Positions 29,055 to 39,762 of a stretch of DNA of 59,756 nucleotides are shown one piece after another. The position numbers and the translations under genes were made by a program. Numbering within the stretch: the stretch's first letter is position 1; every line of letters begins with the position of its first letter. The DNA is from Candidatus Saccharimonadota bacterium. Lineage in GTDB: Bacteria; Patescibacteriota; Saccharimonadia; CAILAD01; BJGX01. The notes beneath the pieces are model-generated. The model made no database searches. It was not told the origin of the DNA and was given only the letters and a program-made list of their open reading frames with translations. The stretch lies in assembly GCA_014191035.1 (NCBI GenBank), contig BJGX01000005.1:1-59756 (forward strand), in the 5' to 3' direction.

Positions 29055-29921
29055 ATGTGGATTGTATACTCAGTTCTATGTGCCCTTAGCGATAGTTTAG
29101 CCAGTCTTTTTAACAAGCAGTTGGTTTCAAAAAAACAAGACGCTTTTTCTATATCTGTTTTTATTCATGGCTTTGGAGCTATTACTATGTTGGTTGTAGG
29201 TATTGTTACATCGGAAAAGCTTTTAGTTTTACCATTAAATGCCTTCTTACTACTTATAGCTACCGCAGCCTCTGCCGCCGCAGCTGGCGTAATACTGCTT
29301 TTGGCACTCAAAAAGGGCGATTTGTCTCTGATTGCTCCTATTCAGACAATTACGCCGTTGTTGATACTTATAATTGCGATATTCTTTTTGAATGAAGCTC
29401 CCAAGCCAATTGGACTTGCTGGAATAATGCTGGTTGTAATAGGCGGAATATTATTAGACAAAAGCCCTAAAGAAAGTTTTAGATCAATCATGATTAGAAT
29501 TGTAACTTATAAGCCTGCGCTACTTGGTGTGGCTGCGGCGGCACTCTATGCGCTTGCTTCTGTCTTTGATAAGGGTGGGCTAAAGCTAGTTAGTGTAGGC
29601 GTTTGGATATTTTATGTTTACTTTTTTGTATTTTTATTTGTACTACCTGTGGTTTTAATTAAAAAACGTAAGGAATTTGTGAAACTAAAAAAGCACAAGA
29701 GGCTACTACTTAGCTCTTCGGTGTTCAGTGTAGCTGCAATTTACTTGCAACTTCTGGCATTAAAGACTGCATTAGTAACCTATGTTCTTTCAATTAAAAG
29801 ATTAAGCTCCGTATTTGCAGTAATTTTGGCTTATTTGGTCCTAAACGAAAAGAAAGCGCTCTTTAGGTTAAAGGGCGCAATACTAATGGTGGTGGGTGCA
29901 ATACTTATCGGTATAAGTTAG
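29055..29921 (+). CDS. EamA/DMT-superfamily transporter
   Basis: 10-TM pattern; YVLSIKRLSSVFAVILAYLVLNEK. Confidence 0.88.
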   Translation: MWIVYSVLCALSDSLASLFNKQLVSKKQDAFSISVFIHGFGAITMLVVGIVTSEKLLVLPLNAFLLLIATAASAAAAGVILLLALKKGDLSLIAPIQTITPLLILIIAIFFLNEAPKPIGLAGIMLVVIGGILLDKSPKESFRSIMIRIVTYKPALLGVAAAALYALASVFDKGGLKLVSVGVWIFYVYFFVFLFVLPVVLIKKRKEFVKLKKHKRLLLSSSVFSVAAIYLQLLALKTALVTYVLSIKRLSSVFAVILAYLVLNEKKALFRLKGAILMVVGAILIGIS

Positions 29922-31366
29922 TCTTTGCGCTTTTTGGCTTGCGCTACAACTAAGCTCATGCGTGGATTGCTTTTAAATCTTTCTATGTTATTTTTGATAA
30001 ATTTCCAGTAAAGCTTGGTAAATTCACTGTTTTGCGCATCCCTGAGGCTAGGCCACCAACCACCCATTTTTTGTAAATAATTACCCCCAGAAACATAAGG
30101 TTTAGTGGCAGTAAAGCCTCCGTCGGCATATTGGCTCATACCATAAACATTTGGAACCATTACCCATTCGTAGGCATCGACATACATACTACTAAACCAC
30201 TCATACACTTCGTGGGGATTGTAACTGTTTAATAAAAACCAATTGCCCAAGACCATTAAGCGCTCAATGTGATGATTATATCCGTATTTGAATGTCGTCT
30301 TGAGCACAGCAGATACTGGCAGTTCCAAATCCTCGGGCAACTCACCACCATACCACCAAGGCTCTAATTTCTTTTTATAGCCAAAATAGTTTTTTAGAAG
30401 ATTATCTGATTTATACATATACAAGCCATACATATATTCTCGCCAACCTATTATTTGGCGTATGAACCCTTCGTATGAATTAATGGGAACTTTGCCTTTC
30501 AAATAAACCTTTTCTGCTTCAGCCAGAACTTCGGTAGGAGTAATTAAGCCAATATTTAGTAGTGGCGATATAACTGAATGAAATAAAAACGCCTCACCAT
30601 TACGCATCGCGTCCTCATAGGCTCCAAAATTTTCGAATCGGTCTTTAATAAAATACCCAAGCCAACGTTTTGCTTCGGGTTGCGTTGTAGGCAACCAAAA
30701 GTCTTTGCTACTACCTGGATTATTGGCAAATAATTTATCGATTGTTTTTGCTGAATCTGCAAAATCTCTAGGAGAAACACTGGGTAAGCTTGGAATTTTA
30801 GCAGTCTTTGGTAGTGGCTTTCGGTTTGAATCGTCATAGCTCCATTTACCCCCAACTGGCTGTCCATTCTTCATTAAAACATTCATGCGCTTTCTTTGCC
30901 ATTTATAAAAGCTATCCATTATTGGGTTATTTTTTTCTTCAAACCAGTTTTCGAGATCCTTTTGAGGGGTTAGGAATTGTTCGTTGGCAAGTATTTCGTA
31001 ATCCAGCTTGAGTTTATTAGCAGTTTTTGTAAGCCCAGCATTCGGCCCTTTATCGGATGAGCTCATCCAAACAAGCTTGTTAAATCTGCGAGATTTAATA
31101 ATCGACTCTAGCTCACTATTGAAATTGCTGCCCCTTTTTAGCTCGACATAAATTAGATTTCTTTTTTCATTTTTTAGATACTTTTTGTAATTGCGCATCG
31201 AAGCCATTATCAAAATAAGTTTGTGCTTGTGATAATTATGTTTTTTAAACAAATTATCAGCTTCAATCATAATTATGTTTGAGCTTGGGTATTTTTTTAG
31301 TGCTGGGTGTTCCGCTAAAAGCTGGTTGCCTAAAATTACAATCGCTGTTTTATCTAGCTCAGCCAT
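29918..31366 (-). CDS. FeS-BCP-type cryptochrome/photolyase-related protein
   Basis: NHHIERLMVLGNWFLL, YVDAYEWVMVPNVYGMSQYADGGFTATKPYVSGGNYLQKM. Confidence 0.9.
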   Translation of the reverse strand: MAELDKTAIVILGNQLLAEHPALKKYPSSNIIMIEADNLFKKHNYHKHKLILIMASMRNYKKYLKNEKRNLIYVELKRGSNFNSELESIIKSRRFNKLVWMSSSDKGPNAGLTKTANKLKLDYEILANEQFLTPQKDLENWFEEKNNPIMDSFYKWQRKRMNVLMKNGQPVGGKWSYDDSNRKPLPKTAKIPSLPSVSPRDFADSAKTIDKLFANNPGSSKDFWLPTTQPEAKRWLGYFIKDRFENFGAYEDAMRNGEAFLFHSVISPLLNIGLITPTEVLAEAEKVYLKGKVPINSYEGFIRQIIGWREYMYGLYMYKSDNLLKNYFGYKKKLEPWWYGGELPEDLELPVSAVLKTTFKYGYNHHIERLMVLGNWFLLNSYNPHEVYEWFSSMYVDAYEWVMVPNVYGMSQYADGGFTATKPYVSGGNYLQKMGGWWPSLRDAQNSEFTKLYWKFIKNNIERFKSNPRMSLVVAQAKKRKD

Positions 31367-32739
31367 TTTTTGGCGTATGCCTCCACATCGAATTTATTTT
31401 TGAGTCCGTTATAGTTCATATATCGAATTTTTCCAAATATTGGCTGTTCAAACCAGGGCCTGTCGTGCAATCCACCAATTGACCATAGAACCCCTACGTA
31501 ACCATTCGGGTCTCCACCGTCGATAGAATAATGATCGTTTAAATAATTAGCGTGTTTTATAGCTATTTTAGGACTTGGGCTCCATTCCAAAATCTTCTTT
31601 GCCCAATACATTCGCATGTAACCGTGCATTTTGCCAGTCTTTGAAAGCTGAGCCTGGGCAGCATTCCAGGCATCATCGTGAGTTTTATAACTTTCTAAAT
31701 CTTTTAAACTATACTCGTACTCACGATTGTCATGTATGTGTTCTTCCAGGGACTTTTTAGCCCAGTCTTTGATACCATCATAATTTTTATAATTAGCATT
31801 GTTGTTGCAATAATTATCTGCAAGCTCTTTTCGAACAATTAATTCCTCCAAAAAGGCGTCGATACTATCACCTATTGTTGGTGTGCCTTCATAGCGAGCT
31901 AGCCTGACTTCTTTTATAAGTAATGGTATATGATTTTTTGTAAGTTCTAACGCTACCCTTAATGATGATATCTGCCCGAAGTGCAAATAAGGACTTAAGT
32001 TGCTTTGCCCATCAACATTCGGATTATTTCTGTCTGCGGCATAATCAGGCAGTCGATTTTTAATAAAATCATTTAGCTCATTTTGGGCATGCTTTTCACC
32101 TGATTCGAATTCAATTTTGCTGCCATTGGATTTTTGTTTGTTTACAATCTGCTCGAATTTTTTCCAATCTGCTTTGCTGGTTGATTTCTTAGATTGCTTA
32201 ATAATTTTTAGAGGCTCAACTAACCATTCCTCCAGAAGCTTATGCACCTTGCCCCTAAATGTATGGGCTGCAAACTCTTCCTTATCTGAAGCTACCCAAG
32301 TCGGTATTATGTTGTGTGTGTCAACTACTTCAACTTTATATTCAGCATTTTTTGCTATGTAGTTTTTCTGATCCTTTGGACCATTTAAAGGGCTAAAATC
32401 AAAAACGACCGCAGCTGGATTTAATTTATTTATTTCTTTTAGTAATGATTCTTTATTGTCTTCGAAAAATAATATGAATCCAATATTTAATTTTTCAAGC
32501 TCTAGCTGAACTTCTTTTAGACCATCGTACATAAACTGATAATGTTCTTTGGACCTATCACCAGTTCTGGATAAGACATTGAAAACAACAACTAGTGGCA
32601 GTTTTGCTTCTCTTGATATTTCCAGAGCACGAACTAAGGCATGGTTATCATGAACCCTTTGATCGCGACTCATAACGTAAATTACATGCTCGCCATCTGA
32701 TAAACCTTTGTCATTTAAAGCGCTGGCTCTTTTTTCCAT
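31354..32739 (-). CDS. phr: Deoxyribodipyrimidine photo-lyase, class II-like
   Basis: VIYVMSRDQRVHDNHAL; LSPYLHFGQIS; MHGYMRMYWAKKILEWSPSP; YSIDGGDPNGYVGVLWSIGGLHDRPW. Confidence 0.92.
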   Translation of the reverse strand: MEKRASALNDKGLSDGEHVIYVMSRDQRVHDNHALVRALEISREAKLPLVVVFNVLSRTGDRSKEHYQFMYDGLKEVQLELEKLNIGFILFFEDNKESLLKEINKLNPAAVVFDFSPLNGPKDQKNYIAKNAEYKVEVVDTHNIIPTWVASDKEEFAAHTFRGKVHKLLEEWLVEPLKIIKQSKKSTSKADWKKFEQIVNKQKSNGSKIEFESGEKHAQNELNDFIKNRLPDYAADRNNPNVDGQSNLSPYLHFGQISSLRVALELTKNHIPLLIKEVRLARYEGTPTIGDSIDAFLEELIVRKELADNYCNNNANYKNYDGIKDWAKKSLEEHIHDNREYEYSLKDLESYKTHDDAWNAAQAQLSKTGKMHGYMRMYWAKKILEWSPSPKIAIKHANYLNDHYSIDGGDPNGYVGVLWSIGGLHDRPWFEQPIFGKIRYMNYNGLKNKFDVEAYAKKWLS

Positions 32740-32758
32740 AAATCAATTATACATAATG

Positions 32759-34114
32759 CTAGGATTTTTGGTGGGTTTTTTTGTTTTGCCTATTCTGATG
32801 AAAGCTTTTGAATGCAAATATAGAGCCTGATGCCACAAGAAATGCCGAGGCAATCAAAATCCAACGGAGATCTCTGCCGGTACCTACTAAATAGCCGGCT
32901 GGTGGGTATGGAGTTCCCCCGCTGGGTACTCCCGGTCCGTTATATTCGTAGGAACCACTATCGTACGCTCCACCCTGAGGCCTTGTAACTCCTCTTTGGT
33001 CTGTAGAAGGTGAGCCAGAAGATATCGCAGACCCTATGGCGGCTGAGTTTGCTGCAAGCGGTCTGACATATGTTCCGTTATCTAAGGTTAGAACATTAAG
33101 AAGTGGGTCTATATTACTTTTATCGCTACCTATAAAATAAGGCAAGCAAGAAGAATCGCTAGACAGATTACCACCCTGTGAGGCAATTGTATCTCCAGGC
33201 TTTAATGTTACTGGGCAGGTGCCACCGCCTATGTCTACATTATTTGCATAAAAAATGTTATTTTTTAAATTAAGAGTCACAGGATAAGTTGTTATAGTTT
33301 CATCATTTACATTCATGACCAATATTCCGTCAAAGCCTATTCCGGAATTGTTGGCAATTGTATTGTTAATAAGGTTGGCCACTACCGTTGAGCCTGAAGA
33401 AACATTGGTAACATCAATTGCTGCCGAATTATTGTTACTAATTGTATTATTTATCATATTTAATGTGACGTCACCGCTATTTCCCGAAGGAAGAGTGCCA
33501 ACAGCGACTAGAAAGGCGCCAAAATTATAGTAAAAAGAGCTATTGGTTAAATTGAATACCGTATCACCATTACCTGTGTTGCCAAACAAAAGACATATGG
33601 GTATGCTTGGATTTGAGCACTGATTATTGCGCACTATTATGTTATTGACATTCATATTGCCTTTATAAGAAGCAAGGGCTGTTCTGTAATCAGATGGCCC
33701 ACTAACAATTGACACAAAGTTCCTGAAGGTCAAATTGCTGATTGAGTAGTTATTGTTATCCGAAGGTGGGTCAATTCTTAATCCAGCATTAGAGGCGTTA
33801 CCATCTAATATTGTGGTTGTGGGGTTTTCGCCAACTATCGAAAGATCACCATCATAATTTATGTCTGGTAAGCTACCAATAATAAAGTACTCTCCGGCGC
33901 CAACGTTTATTGTGTTAGATGTCCCACCCGCTGGGCAGCTACCGTATCCTGCTGGGTTTCCTGCAGCAATTATTGCGTCGTTTAATGAACATGCGCTAGT
34001 CGGGGTCACGTTATAAACTGTAGCCTGTGCTGGCGAAGAAAACACAAACAAAAATGCGAACGCAAAAATTGCGCCAAGAGATAGTTTGATTGTATTAAAA
34101 ATTTTGTTTGGCAA
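32759..34114 (-). CDS. Secreted beta-helix surface protein with LVGTG C-terminal anchor (third paralog)
   Basis: YNVTPTSACSLNDAI..., STDQRGVTRPQGGAYDSGSYEY, LVGTGRDLRWILIASAFLVASGSIFAF. Confidence 0.82.
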   Translation of the reverse strand: MPNKIFNTIKLSLGAIFAFAFLFVFSSPAQATVYNVTPTSACSLNDAIIAAGNPAGYGSCPAGGTSNTINVGAGEYFIIGSLPDINYDGDLSIVGENPTTTILDGNASNAGLRIDPPSDNNNYSISNLTFRNFVSIVSGPSDYRTALASYKGNMNVNNIIVRNNQCSNPSIPICLLFGNTGNGDTVFNLTNSSFYYNFGAFLVAVGTLPSGNSGDVTLNMINNTISNNNSAAIDVTNVSSGSTVVANLINNTIANNSGIGFDGILVMNVNDETITTYPVTLNLKNNIFYANNVDIGGGTCPVTLKPGDTIASQGGNLSSDSSCLPYFIGSDKSNIDPLLNVLTLDNGTYVRPLAANSAAIGSAISSGSPSTDQRGVTRPQGGAYDSGSYEYNGPGVPSGGTPYPPAGYLVGTGRDLRWILIASAFLVASGSIFAFKSFHQNRQNKKTHQKS

Positions 34115-34176
34115 TCTAAACTCACCTTATTTATTTGTACTCTAATCATAAGGTTTTTACAGATTTAGTGCAATTA

Positions 34177-36990
34177 TTATTTAAGAAGTTTCTTAAGATA
34201 TTTGCCAGTATGAGAATCTTTTATTTGAGCGATTTGTTCAGGAGTGCCAGAGCCCAAAATGGTTCCGCCCTTGCTTCCACCTTCGGGGCCTAGATCGATT
34301 ATCCAGTCTGCACTCTTTATAACATCCAAATTATGTTCAATAATAAGTACTGAGTTTCCCATTGCGACCAGTGCATCTAAAACTTCTAAGAGCTTTTTAA
34401 CATCTTCAAAATGAAGGCCAGTTGTGGGCTCATCTAGAATATATAACGTTCTACCGGTTGCACGCCTGCTAAGTTCTGATGCAAGCTTAATTCGCTGGGC
34501 TTCACCACCCGAAAGAGTTGTGGCGGGCTGACCGAGCTTAATGTAGCCAAGTCCAACACTCTTTAAAGTTTCAAGTTTTCGACTGATGCTCGGTATATTT
34601 CCAAAAAAGTCACAAGCTTCTTCAACGGTCATTTCAAGAACGTCAGAAATATTTTTGCCTTTATAGACAATTTCTAAAGCCTCACGATTGTAACGCTTAC
34701 CTTTACATACGTCACAGGTCACGTAAACATCTGGTAAGAAATGCATTTCGATTTTTATAATTCCATCGCCCTTACAGTTTTCGCAACGCCCACCTTTTAC
34801 ATTAAAGCTAAATCGTCCAGCACTATAGCCTCTGATTTTTGCTTCGGACGTCATCGCAAACAGTTCACGAATATCATTAAATGCTCCGGTATAAGTTGCT
34901 GGGTTACTACGTGGGGTTCGGCCAATTGGGCTTTGATCGATATCGATAACTTTATCTAAATTTTCAGTTCCTTCAATTGCCCTGCATTTACCGGCTGGTT
35001 CTTGACTACGGTGATATTCTTGGCTTAGGCGTCGCGCTAAAATGTCATTAATTAATGAGCTTTTGCCAGAGCCAGAAACGCCCGTAACCACTGTCATTAT
35101 TCCCAGAGGAATCTCGGCAGTTACGTCTTTTAGGTTGTGCTCGGTTGCACCAATTATTTTAAGCGACTTACCATTTGACTTACGTCGCTCTTTTGGAACT
35201 TCAATTTTTTTACTGCCACTTAGGTACTGGCCTGTTAAAGATTCTTTTACTTTGGCAACTTCGGTTGGGGTACCTGCAGCCACAACTTTACCGCCATGTT
35301 CACCTGCAGCCGGGCCAATATCTATTACGTAGTCTGCCATACGAATTGTGTCTTCGTCGTGCTCCACAACAATAACTGTGTTGCCTAGTGCCTTTAGTCG
35401 CATAAGAGTAGAAATTAATCTGTCATTATCACGCTGGTGCAAACCAATCGAAGGTTCATCGAGGATATACAAAACACCCATCAAGCTTGACCCAATTTGG
35501 GTAGCTAAACGGATTCGCTGGGCCTCACCACCTGCTAAAGTATTCGCACTTCGGTCAAGACTTAAGTAGCTTAAACCAACATCATTTAAAAATGTTAGGC
35601 GAGCTAGAATTTCTTTTGTGATTTGGTTAGCAATTTTTTGTTGTTGTTCGCCAAGCTTCAGTCCATTGTAGTAAGAGAGGGCATCTTCGACTGTCATTTC
35701 GGAGATATCAGCGATTGATTTATTATCGATAGTAACTGCAAGCACCTCGGGTTTTAAGCGTTTACCATTACATGTCCCGCAGATTTGGCTCGTCATGTAT
35801 TTTTCGATTTCTTTCTTAACAAAATCGCTGTCTGTTTCTCGGTAGCGACGTTCTAGGTTCGGAATAATACCTTCAAATTTGGTTTTATATGTTCTGCCTC
35901 CAGGGCCTGGCACGCCAATCTCTTCATCACCAGTACCATACAAAATTGTGTAAAGCTGATCGTCTGTAAGCTGATCTACCGGTTTTTCGATACTAAATTT
36001 GTGAGCTTTGGCCACTGCCTGAACTAACTTGGTGTACCAATTAAGTCGCTGGGTGGTTCTGCTCCATGGCCGAATTGCACCCTCAAGTATGCTTAAGTTT
36101 CTGTTTGGAATTATAAGCTCTGCATCGATTACCAAAAGCGATCCTAGACCCATACAGCTTGGGCAGGCACCGTGCGGAGAGTTAAAACTGAATAGTCTTG
36201 GTTCAATCTCCGGAAGAGCAAAATCCGAATCTGCCGTGGTGTAATGCTCTGAATATAATTTTTCTTCATTAGTGTCATAATTGAGCACACTTATAACGCC
36301 CTCGCCCAAATGCAAAGCCGCCTCAACTGATTCAACCAAGCGCTGAGGATTATCTTTGTCGATAGTTAATCTATCTGTGACTACCTCAATAGTATGCTTC
36401 TTTTGCTTATTAAGTTTAGGAACTTCATCAATTGGAATGATATTTCCATCAAGACGCACACGACTATAGCCGGCCTTTTGAATTTCTGAAAGCAAATGAA
36501 CGTGTTCACCTTTTTTGTCTTTTACAATTGGCGCTAAAAGCACAACCTTGGTATTTTTAGGATATTCAAAAATTAAATCTACGATTTGCTGAGGAGTCTG
36601 TTTGGTTAAAACTTCACCTGTTTTTGGATTATGCGGGACCCCTACACGAGCAAATAAAAGTCTCATATAATCATAAATTTCTGTAACTGTCGCAACTGTA
36701 CTGCGTGGGTTTCGGCTAGATGATTTTTGATCAATTGAAATAGCCGGGCTTAAGCCCTCTATCTGGTCGACGTCTGGCTTTTCCATTAGCCCTAAAAATT
36801 GGCGCGCATAAGCACTCAGGCTCTCAACATATCGACGCTGACCTTCGGCGTAGATAGTATCAAAAGCCAAAGATGATTTACCACTTCCAGAGAGTCCAGT
36901 AATGACCACCAACTTGTCGCGCGGTATTTCGACATCGATGTTTTTGAGGTTATGTTCTCTAGCACCCTTAACAATTATTTTATCGTGCAT
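34177..36990 (-). CDS. uvrA: Excinuclease ABC subunit A
   Basis: Duplicated ABC signatures and zinc-finger CXXC motifs. Confidence 0.98.
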   Translation of the reverse strand: MHDKIIVKGAREHNLKNIDVEIPRDKLVVITGLSGSGKSSLAFDTIYAEGQRRYVESLSAYARQFLGLMEKPDVDQIEGLSPAISIDQKSSSRNPRSTVATVTEIYDYMRLLFARVGVPHNPKTGEVLTKQTPQQIVDLIFEYPKNTKVVLLAPIVKDKKGEHVHLLSEIQKAGYSRVRLDGNIIPIDEVPKLNKQKKHTIEVVTDRLTIDKDNPQRLVESVEAALHLGEGVISVLNYDTNEEKLYSEHYTTADSDFALPEIEPRLFSFNSPHGACPSCMGLGSLLVIDAELIIPNRNLSILEGAIRPWSRTTQRLNWYTKLVQAVAKAHKFSIEKPVDQLTDDQLYTILYGTGDEEIGVPGPGGRTYKTKFEGIIPNLERRYRETDSDFVKKEIEKYMTSQICGTCNGKRLKPEVLAVTIDNKSIADISEMTVEDALSYYNGLKLGEQQQKIANQITKEILARLTFLNDVGLSYLSLDRSANTLAGGEAQRIRLATQIGSSLMGVLYILDEPSIGLHQRDNDRLISTLMRLKALGNTVIVVEHDEDTIRMADYVIDIGPAAGEHGGKVVAAGTPTEVAKVKESLTGQYLSGSKKIEVPKERRKSNGKSLKIIGATEHNLKDVTAEIPLGIMTVVTGVSGSGKSSLINDILARRLSQEYHRSQEPAGKCRAIEGTENLDKVIDIDQSPIGRTPRSNPATYTGAFNDIRELFAMTSEAKIRGYSAGRFSFNVKGGRCENCKGDGIIKIEMHFLPDVYVTCDVCKGKRYNREALEIVYKGKNISDVLEMTVEEACDFFGNIPSISRKLETLKSVGLGYIKLGQPATTLSGGEAQRIKLASELSRRATGRTLYILDEPTTGLHFEDVKKLLEVLDALVAMGNSVLIIEHNLDVIKSADWIIDLGPEGGSKGGTILGSGTPEQIAQIKDSHTGKYLKKLLK

Positions 36991-37079
36991 AAGTTCTCCT
37001 CGATTTGCTTTATTATTGGACGCAAAATCAGCTATAAATTGTACGCCTTAAGTCAAGATTATTCAAGAGTATTTATGTA

Positions 37080-39065
37080 CTACTTTATTTTTTTACTTTT
37101 AATTACATCTTTAATTTCTTCGATTTGATCACGTAATTCGGCAGCCTTCTCGAATTGTAAATTGGCAGCTGCCATTTCCATTTGTTCATTTAGCTGCTTG
37201 CTAAGATAGGCCAGCTCATCTTTGGGTACTTTATAAAAATCAATTTCCTCGACATCTACAGTCTCGGCTTCTACTTCCGAACGCAAAGATTCGGCTATAG
37301 CTTTTTTAACCGTGGTTGGTGTAATGCCGTTTTCTTTATTATGTCGCTCTTGTAGCTCGCGTCGATTTTTGGTTACTTCAATCGCTCTCTGCATACTTCC
37401 CGTCATGTTATCGGCGTACATAATTACCTTGCCTTCCTGATGTCGTGCTGCTCGGCCAATTGTCTGAATAAGTGATGTCTCTGAACGCAAAAAGCCTTCC
37501 TTGTCGGCATCGATAATCGCAACCAAGCTAACTTCTGGCAAATCAAGTCCCTCGCGAAGCAAATTAATGCCGACTAAAACATCATAAATTCCAGCCCTAA
37601 GATCCCTTAATATATCGCTCCGCTCCAGTGTGTCTACATCGGAATGCAAATACTGAACTTTGATATTTAATTCATTTAAGTAATCGGTTAGGTCCTCGGC
37701 CATTCGCTTAGTAAGCGTTGTTACCAAAACTCTTTGACGCTTTTTAATGCGATCTCGAATTTCTGCAATAATATCATCTACTTGGTTGTCGCTAGGCCTA
37801 ACCTCTACAATTGGGTCAAGAAGACCTGTTGGTCTTATTATCTGATCGACAGTCTGCTCAGATCTGCTTAGTTCGTATGTGCCTGGAGTTGCTGATACGT
37901 ATATAACTTTATTTATATGTCTTTCAAATTCAGTAAAGTTTAGCGGTCGATTATCTAGTGCACTTGGCAATCGAAAACCGTGCTCAATTAAATTTTCTTT
38001 GCGCGCCCTATCTCCACTATACATACCTCCAACCTGAGGAATCGTCATATGGCTTTCGTCTATTAACATCAAAAAATCATCTGGGAAGTAGTCCATTAAA
38101 GTGGCTGGTTGTTCGCCAGGCTCGCGATTGGTCAAATATCTAGCGTAGTTTTCAATCCCCTTTACATAGCCAGTCTGCTCCATTATTTCGATATCGTACT
38201 TAATTCTATTTTCTAGACGTTGGGCTTCCAAAAACTTAGCATTAGACTTAAACCATTCAACACGCTCCTCGGCTTCGGTTTTTATTTTTTGAATGGCCAC
38301 CTCAAGCTGTTGTTTTGGAGTAACATAATGTTTTGCTGGAAAAACGTTAAGTTCGTTAAGTTTACCCGTAACCTCACCCGTAAGATAATCAATTTGCTTG
38401 ATACTATCGATGTCATCGCCAAAGAATTCTATTCGATACGCACATTCCTCCCCAATAGGAAAAATGTCTAAGTTTTCTCCTCGAACCCTAAAAGTACCGC
38501 GCTCGAAACTTATGTCGTTGCGCTGATATTGTATGTCATTTAGCTGCCTTAGGAGCTTATCCCGTTTGCGAACTTCGCCAAGCTTTAATTTAATTGTCAT
38601 TCCCTGGTAGTCATCAATACTACCAATACCATAAATACAGCTTACCGAGGCAATAATAATTACATCTTTTCGACTCAATAAGCTTGCAGTTGCAGCGTGC
38701 CTTAATCTATCAATTTCTTCGTTAATATCACTATCTTTTTCTATATAAGTATCACTGCGTGCGATATAAGCTTCTGGTTGATAATAATCGAAGTAGCTAA
38801 CAAAATAATGAACAGCGTTATCAGGGAAGAATTCTTTGAATTCACCATAAAGTTGAGCCGCCAAGGTTTTGTTGTGGCTCAATATCAAAGTCGGCTTACC
38901 GTAATTTGCTATTACGTTAGCCATCGTAAAAGTTTTGCCTGATCCAGTAATACCCAAGAGTGCCTGCTCTTTGTATTTGTTACGCAGACCCTCGGTCAAT
39001 TTTTTGATTGCTTCAGGCTGGTCACCGGCGGGCGGAAACTTTGAATGTAAATTAAAAGCGCTCAC
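37080..39065 (-). CDS. uvrB: Excinuclease ABC subunit B
   Basis: [29 protein letters not shown]-terminal UVR domain. Confidence 0.98.
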   Translation of the reverse strand: MSAFNLHSKFPPAGDQPEAIKKLTEGLRNKYKEQALLGITGSGKTFTMANVIANYGKPTLILSHNKTLAAQLYGEFKEFFPDNAVHYFVSYFDYYQPEAYIARSDTYIEKDSDINEEIDRLRHAATASLLSRKDVIIIASVSCIYGIGSIDDYQGMTIKLKLGEVRKRDKLLRQLNDIQYQRNDISFERGTFRVRGENLDIFPIGEECAYRIEFFGDDIDSIKQIDYLTGEVTGKLNELNVFPAKHYVTPKQQLEVAIQKIKTEAEERVEWFKSNAKFLEAQRLENRIKYDIEIMEQTGYVKGIENYARYLTNREPGEQPATLMDYFPDDFLMLIDESHMTIPQVGGMYSGDRARKENLIEHGFRLPSALDNRPLNFTEFERHINKVIYVSATPGTYELSRSEQTVDQIIRPTGLLDPIVEVRPSDNQVDDIIAEIRDRIKKRQRVLVTTLTKRMAEDLTDYLNELNIKVQYLHSDVDTLERSDILRDLRAGIYDVLVGINLLREGLDLPEVSLVAIIDADKEGFLRSETSLIQTIGRAARHQEGKVIMYADNMTGSMQRAIEVTKNRRELQERHNKENGITPTTVKKAIAESLRSEVEAETVDVEEIDFYKVPKDELAYLSKQLNEQMEMAAANLQFEKAAELRDQIEEIKDVIKSKKIK

Positions 39066-39082
39066 GCTACTATTGTAGCAGT

Positions 39083-39208
39083 CTAGCGGCCAATAAATAC
39101 AGACTTAATAGTCGAAACCAAAGAAGGTCGAGCAATTGCTACGACTTCTACGATCGATTCCGAACTATAATATTCAATTCGTACTTTTTTATTTTGTGTT
39201 GTAAGCAT
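39083..39208 (-). CDS. Possible 41-aa small protein
   Basis: [41 protein letters not shown]; not in ORF track. Confidence 0.35.
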   Translation of the reverse strand: MLTTQNKKVRIEYYSSESIVEVVAIARPSLVSTIKSVFIGR

Positions 39209-39293
39209 TTTGTTTTTTGTTTTTTAATATTGCTTATGTTTATTTTGCTCTTAAATAAACCGGGTGTCAATATTTTTTTTAATAAATATTTTA

Positions 39294-39434
39294 CTAACCG
39301 CCATTAACAGCAGCTGCAAAACTCTGGATTACCAAAAATATACCAACAAGAACAAATGCTGAGCACATCAGAAAGACTGTGAGCATGTTCACTTTGGTAG
39401 TTTTGTTGTTTGATTTTGTTTTTTTAACTGGCAT
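39294..39434 (-). CDS. 46-aa single-TM small protein
   Basis: MPVKKTKSNNKTTKVNMLTVFLMCSAFVLVGIFLVIQSFAAAVNGG; TAGGAGGG SD; not in ORF track. Confidence 0.6.
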   Translation of the reverse strand: MPVKKTKSNNKTTKVNMLTVFLMCSAFVLVGIFLVIQSFAAAVNGG

Positions 39435-39488
39435 AACCCTCCTAAAGTTATTATGCTTAGATTATAACTTTACAGCTTTCGTGTCAAA

Positions 39489-39728
39489 TTACTTTGCAAA
39501 TATAGCGTCAAGCTTTGGTTTGTCAAAACCAACGATAATCTCTCCACCCGCGTCAATAACTGGAACGCCCATTTGTCCTGATTTATCAACCATTTCTTGA
39601 ACTCTGTCACGTTGCTCTGCTAGATCAACAGTTTCATAATCCACCTTGTTATCTGCGAAATACTCCTTAACTGCCTTACAAAAAACGCAAGTTGGTGTTG
39701 TGTATAAAATTACTTTTTTATCAGCCAT
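39489..39728 (-). CDS. Glutaredoxin/NrdH-like thiol protein
   Basis: YTTPTCVFCKAVKEYF; MGVPVIDAGGEIIVGFDKPKL. Confidence 0.9.
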   Translation of the reverse strand: MADKKVILYTTPTCVFCKAVKEYFADNKVDYETVDLAEQRDRVQEMVDKSGQMGVPVIDAGGEIIVGFDKPKLDAIFAK

Positions 39729-39762
39729 TATTATCCTTTCTTTACTATACTAAGTATAGCAC

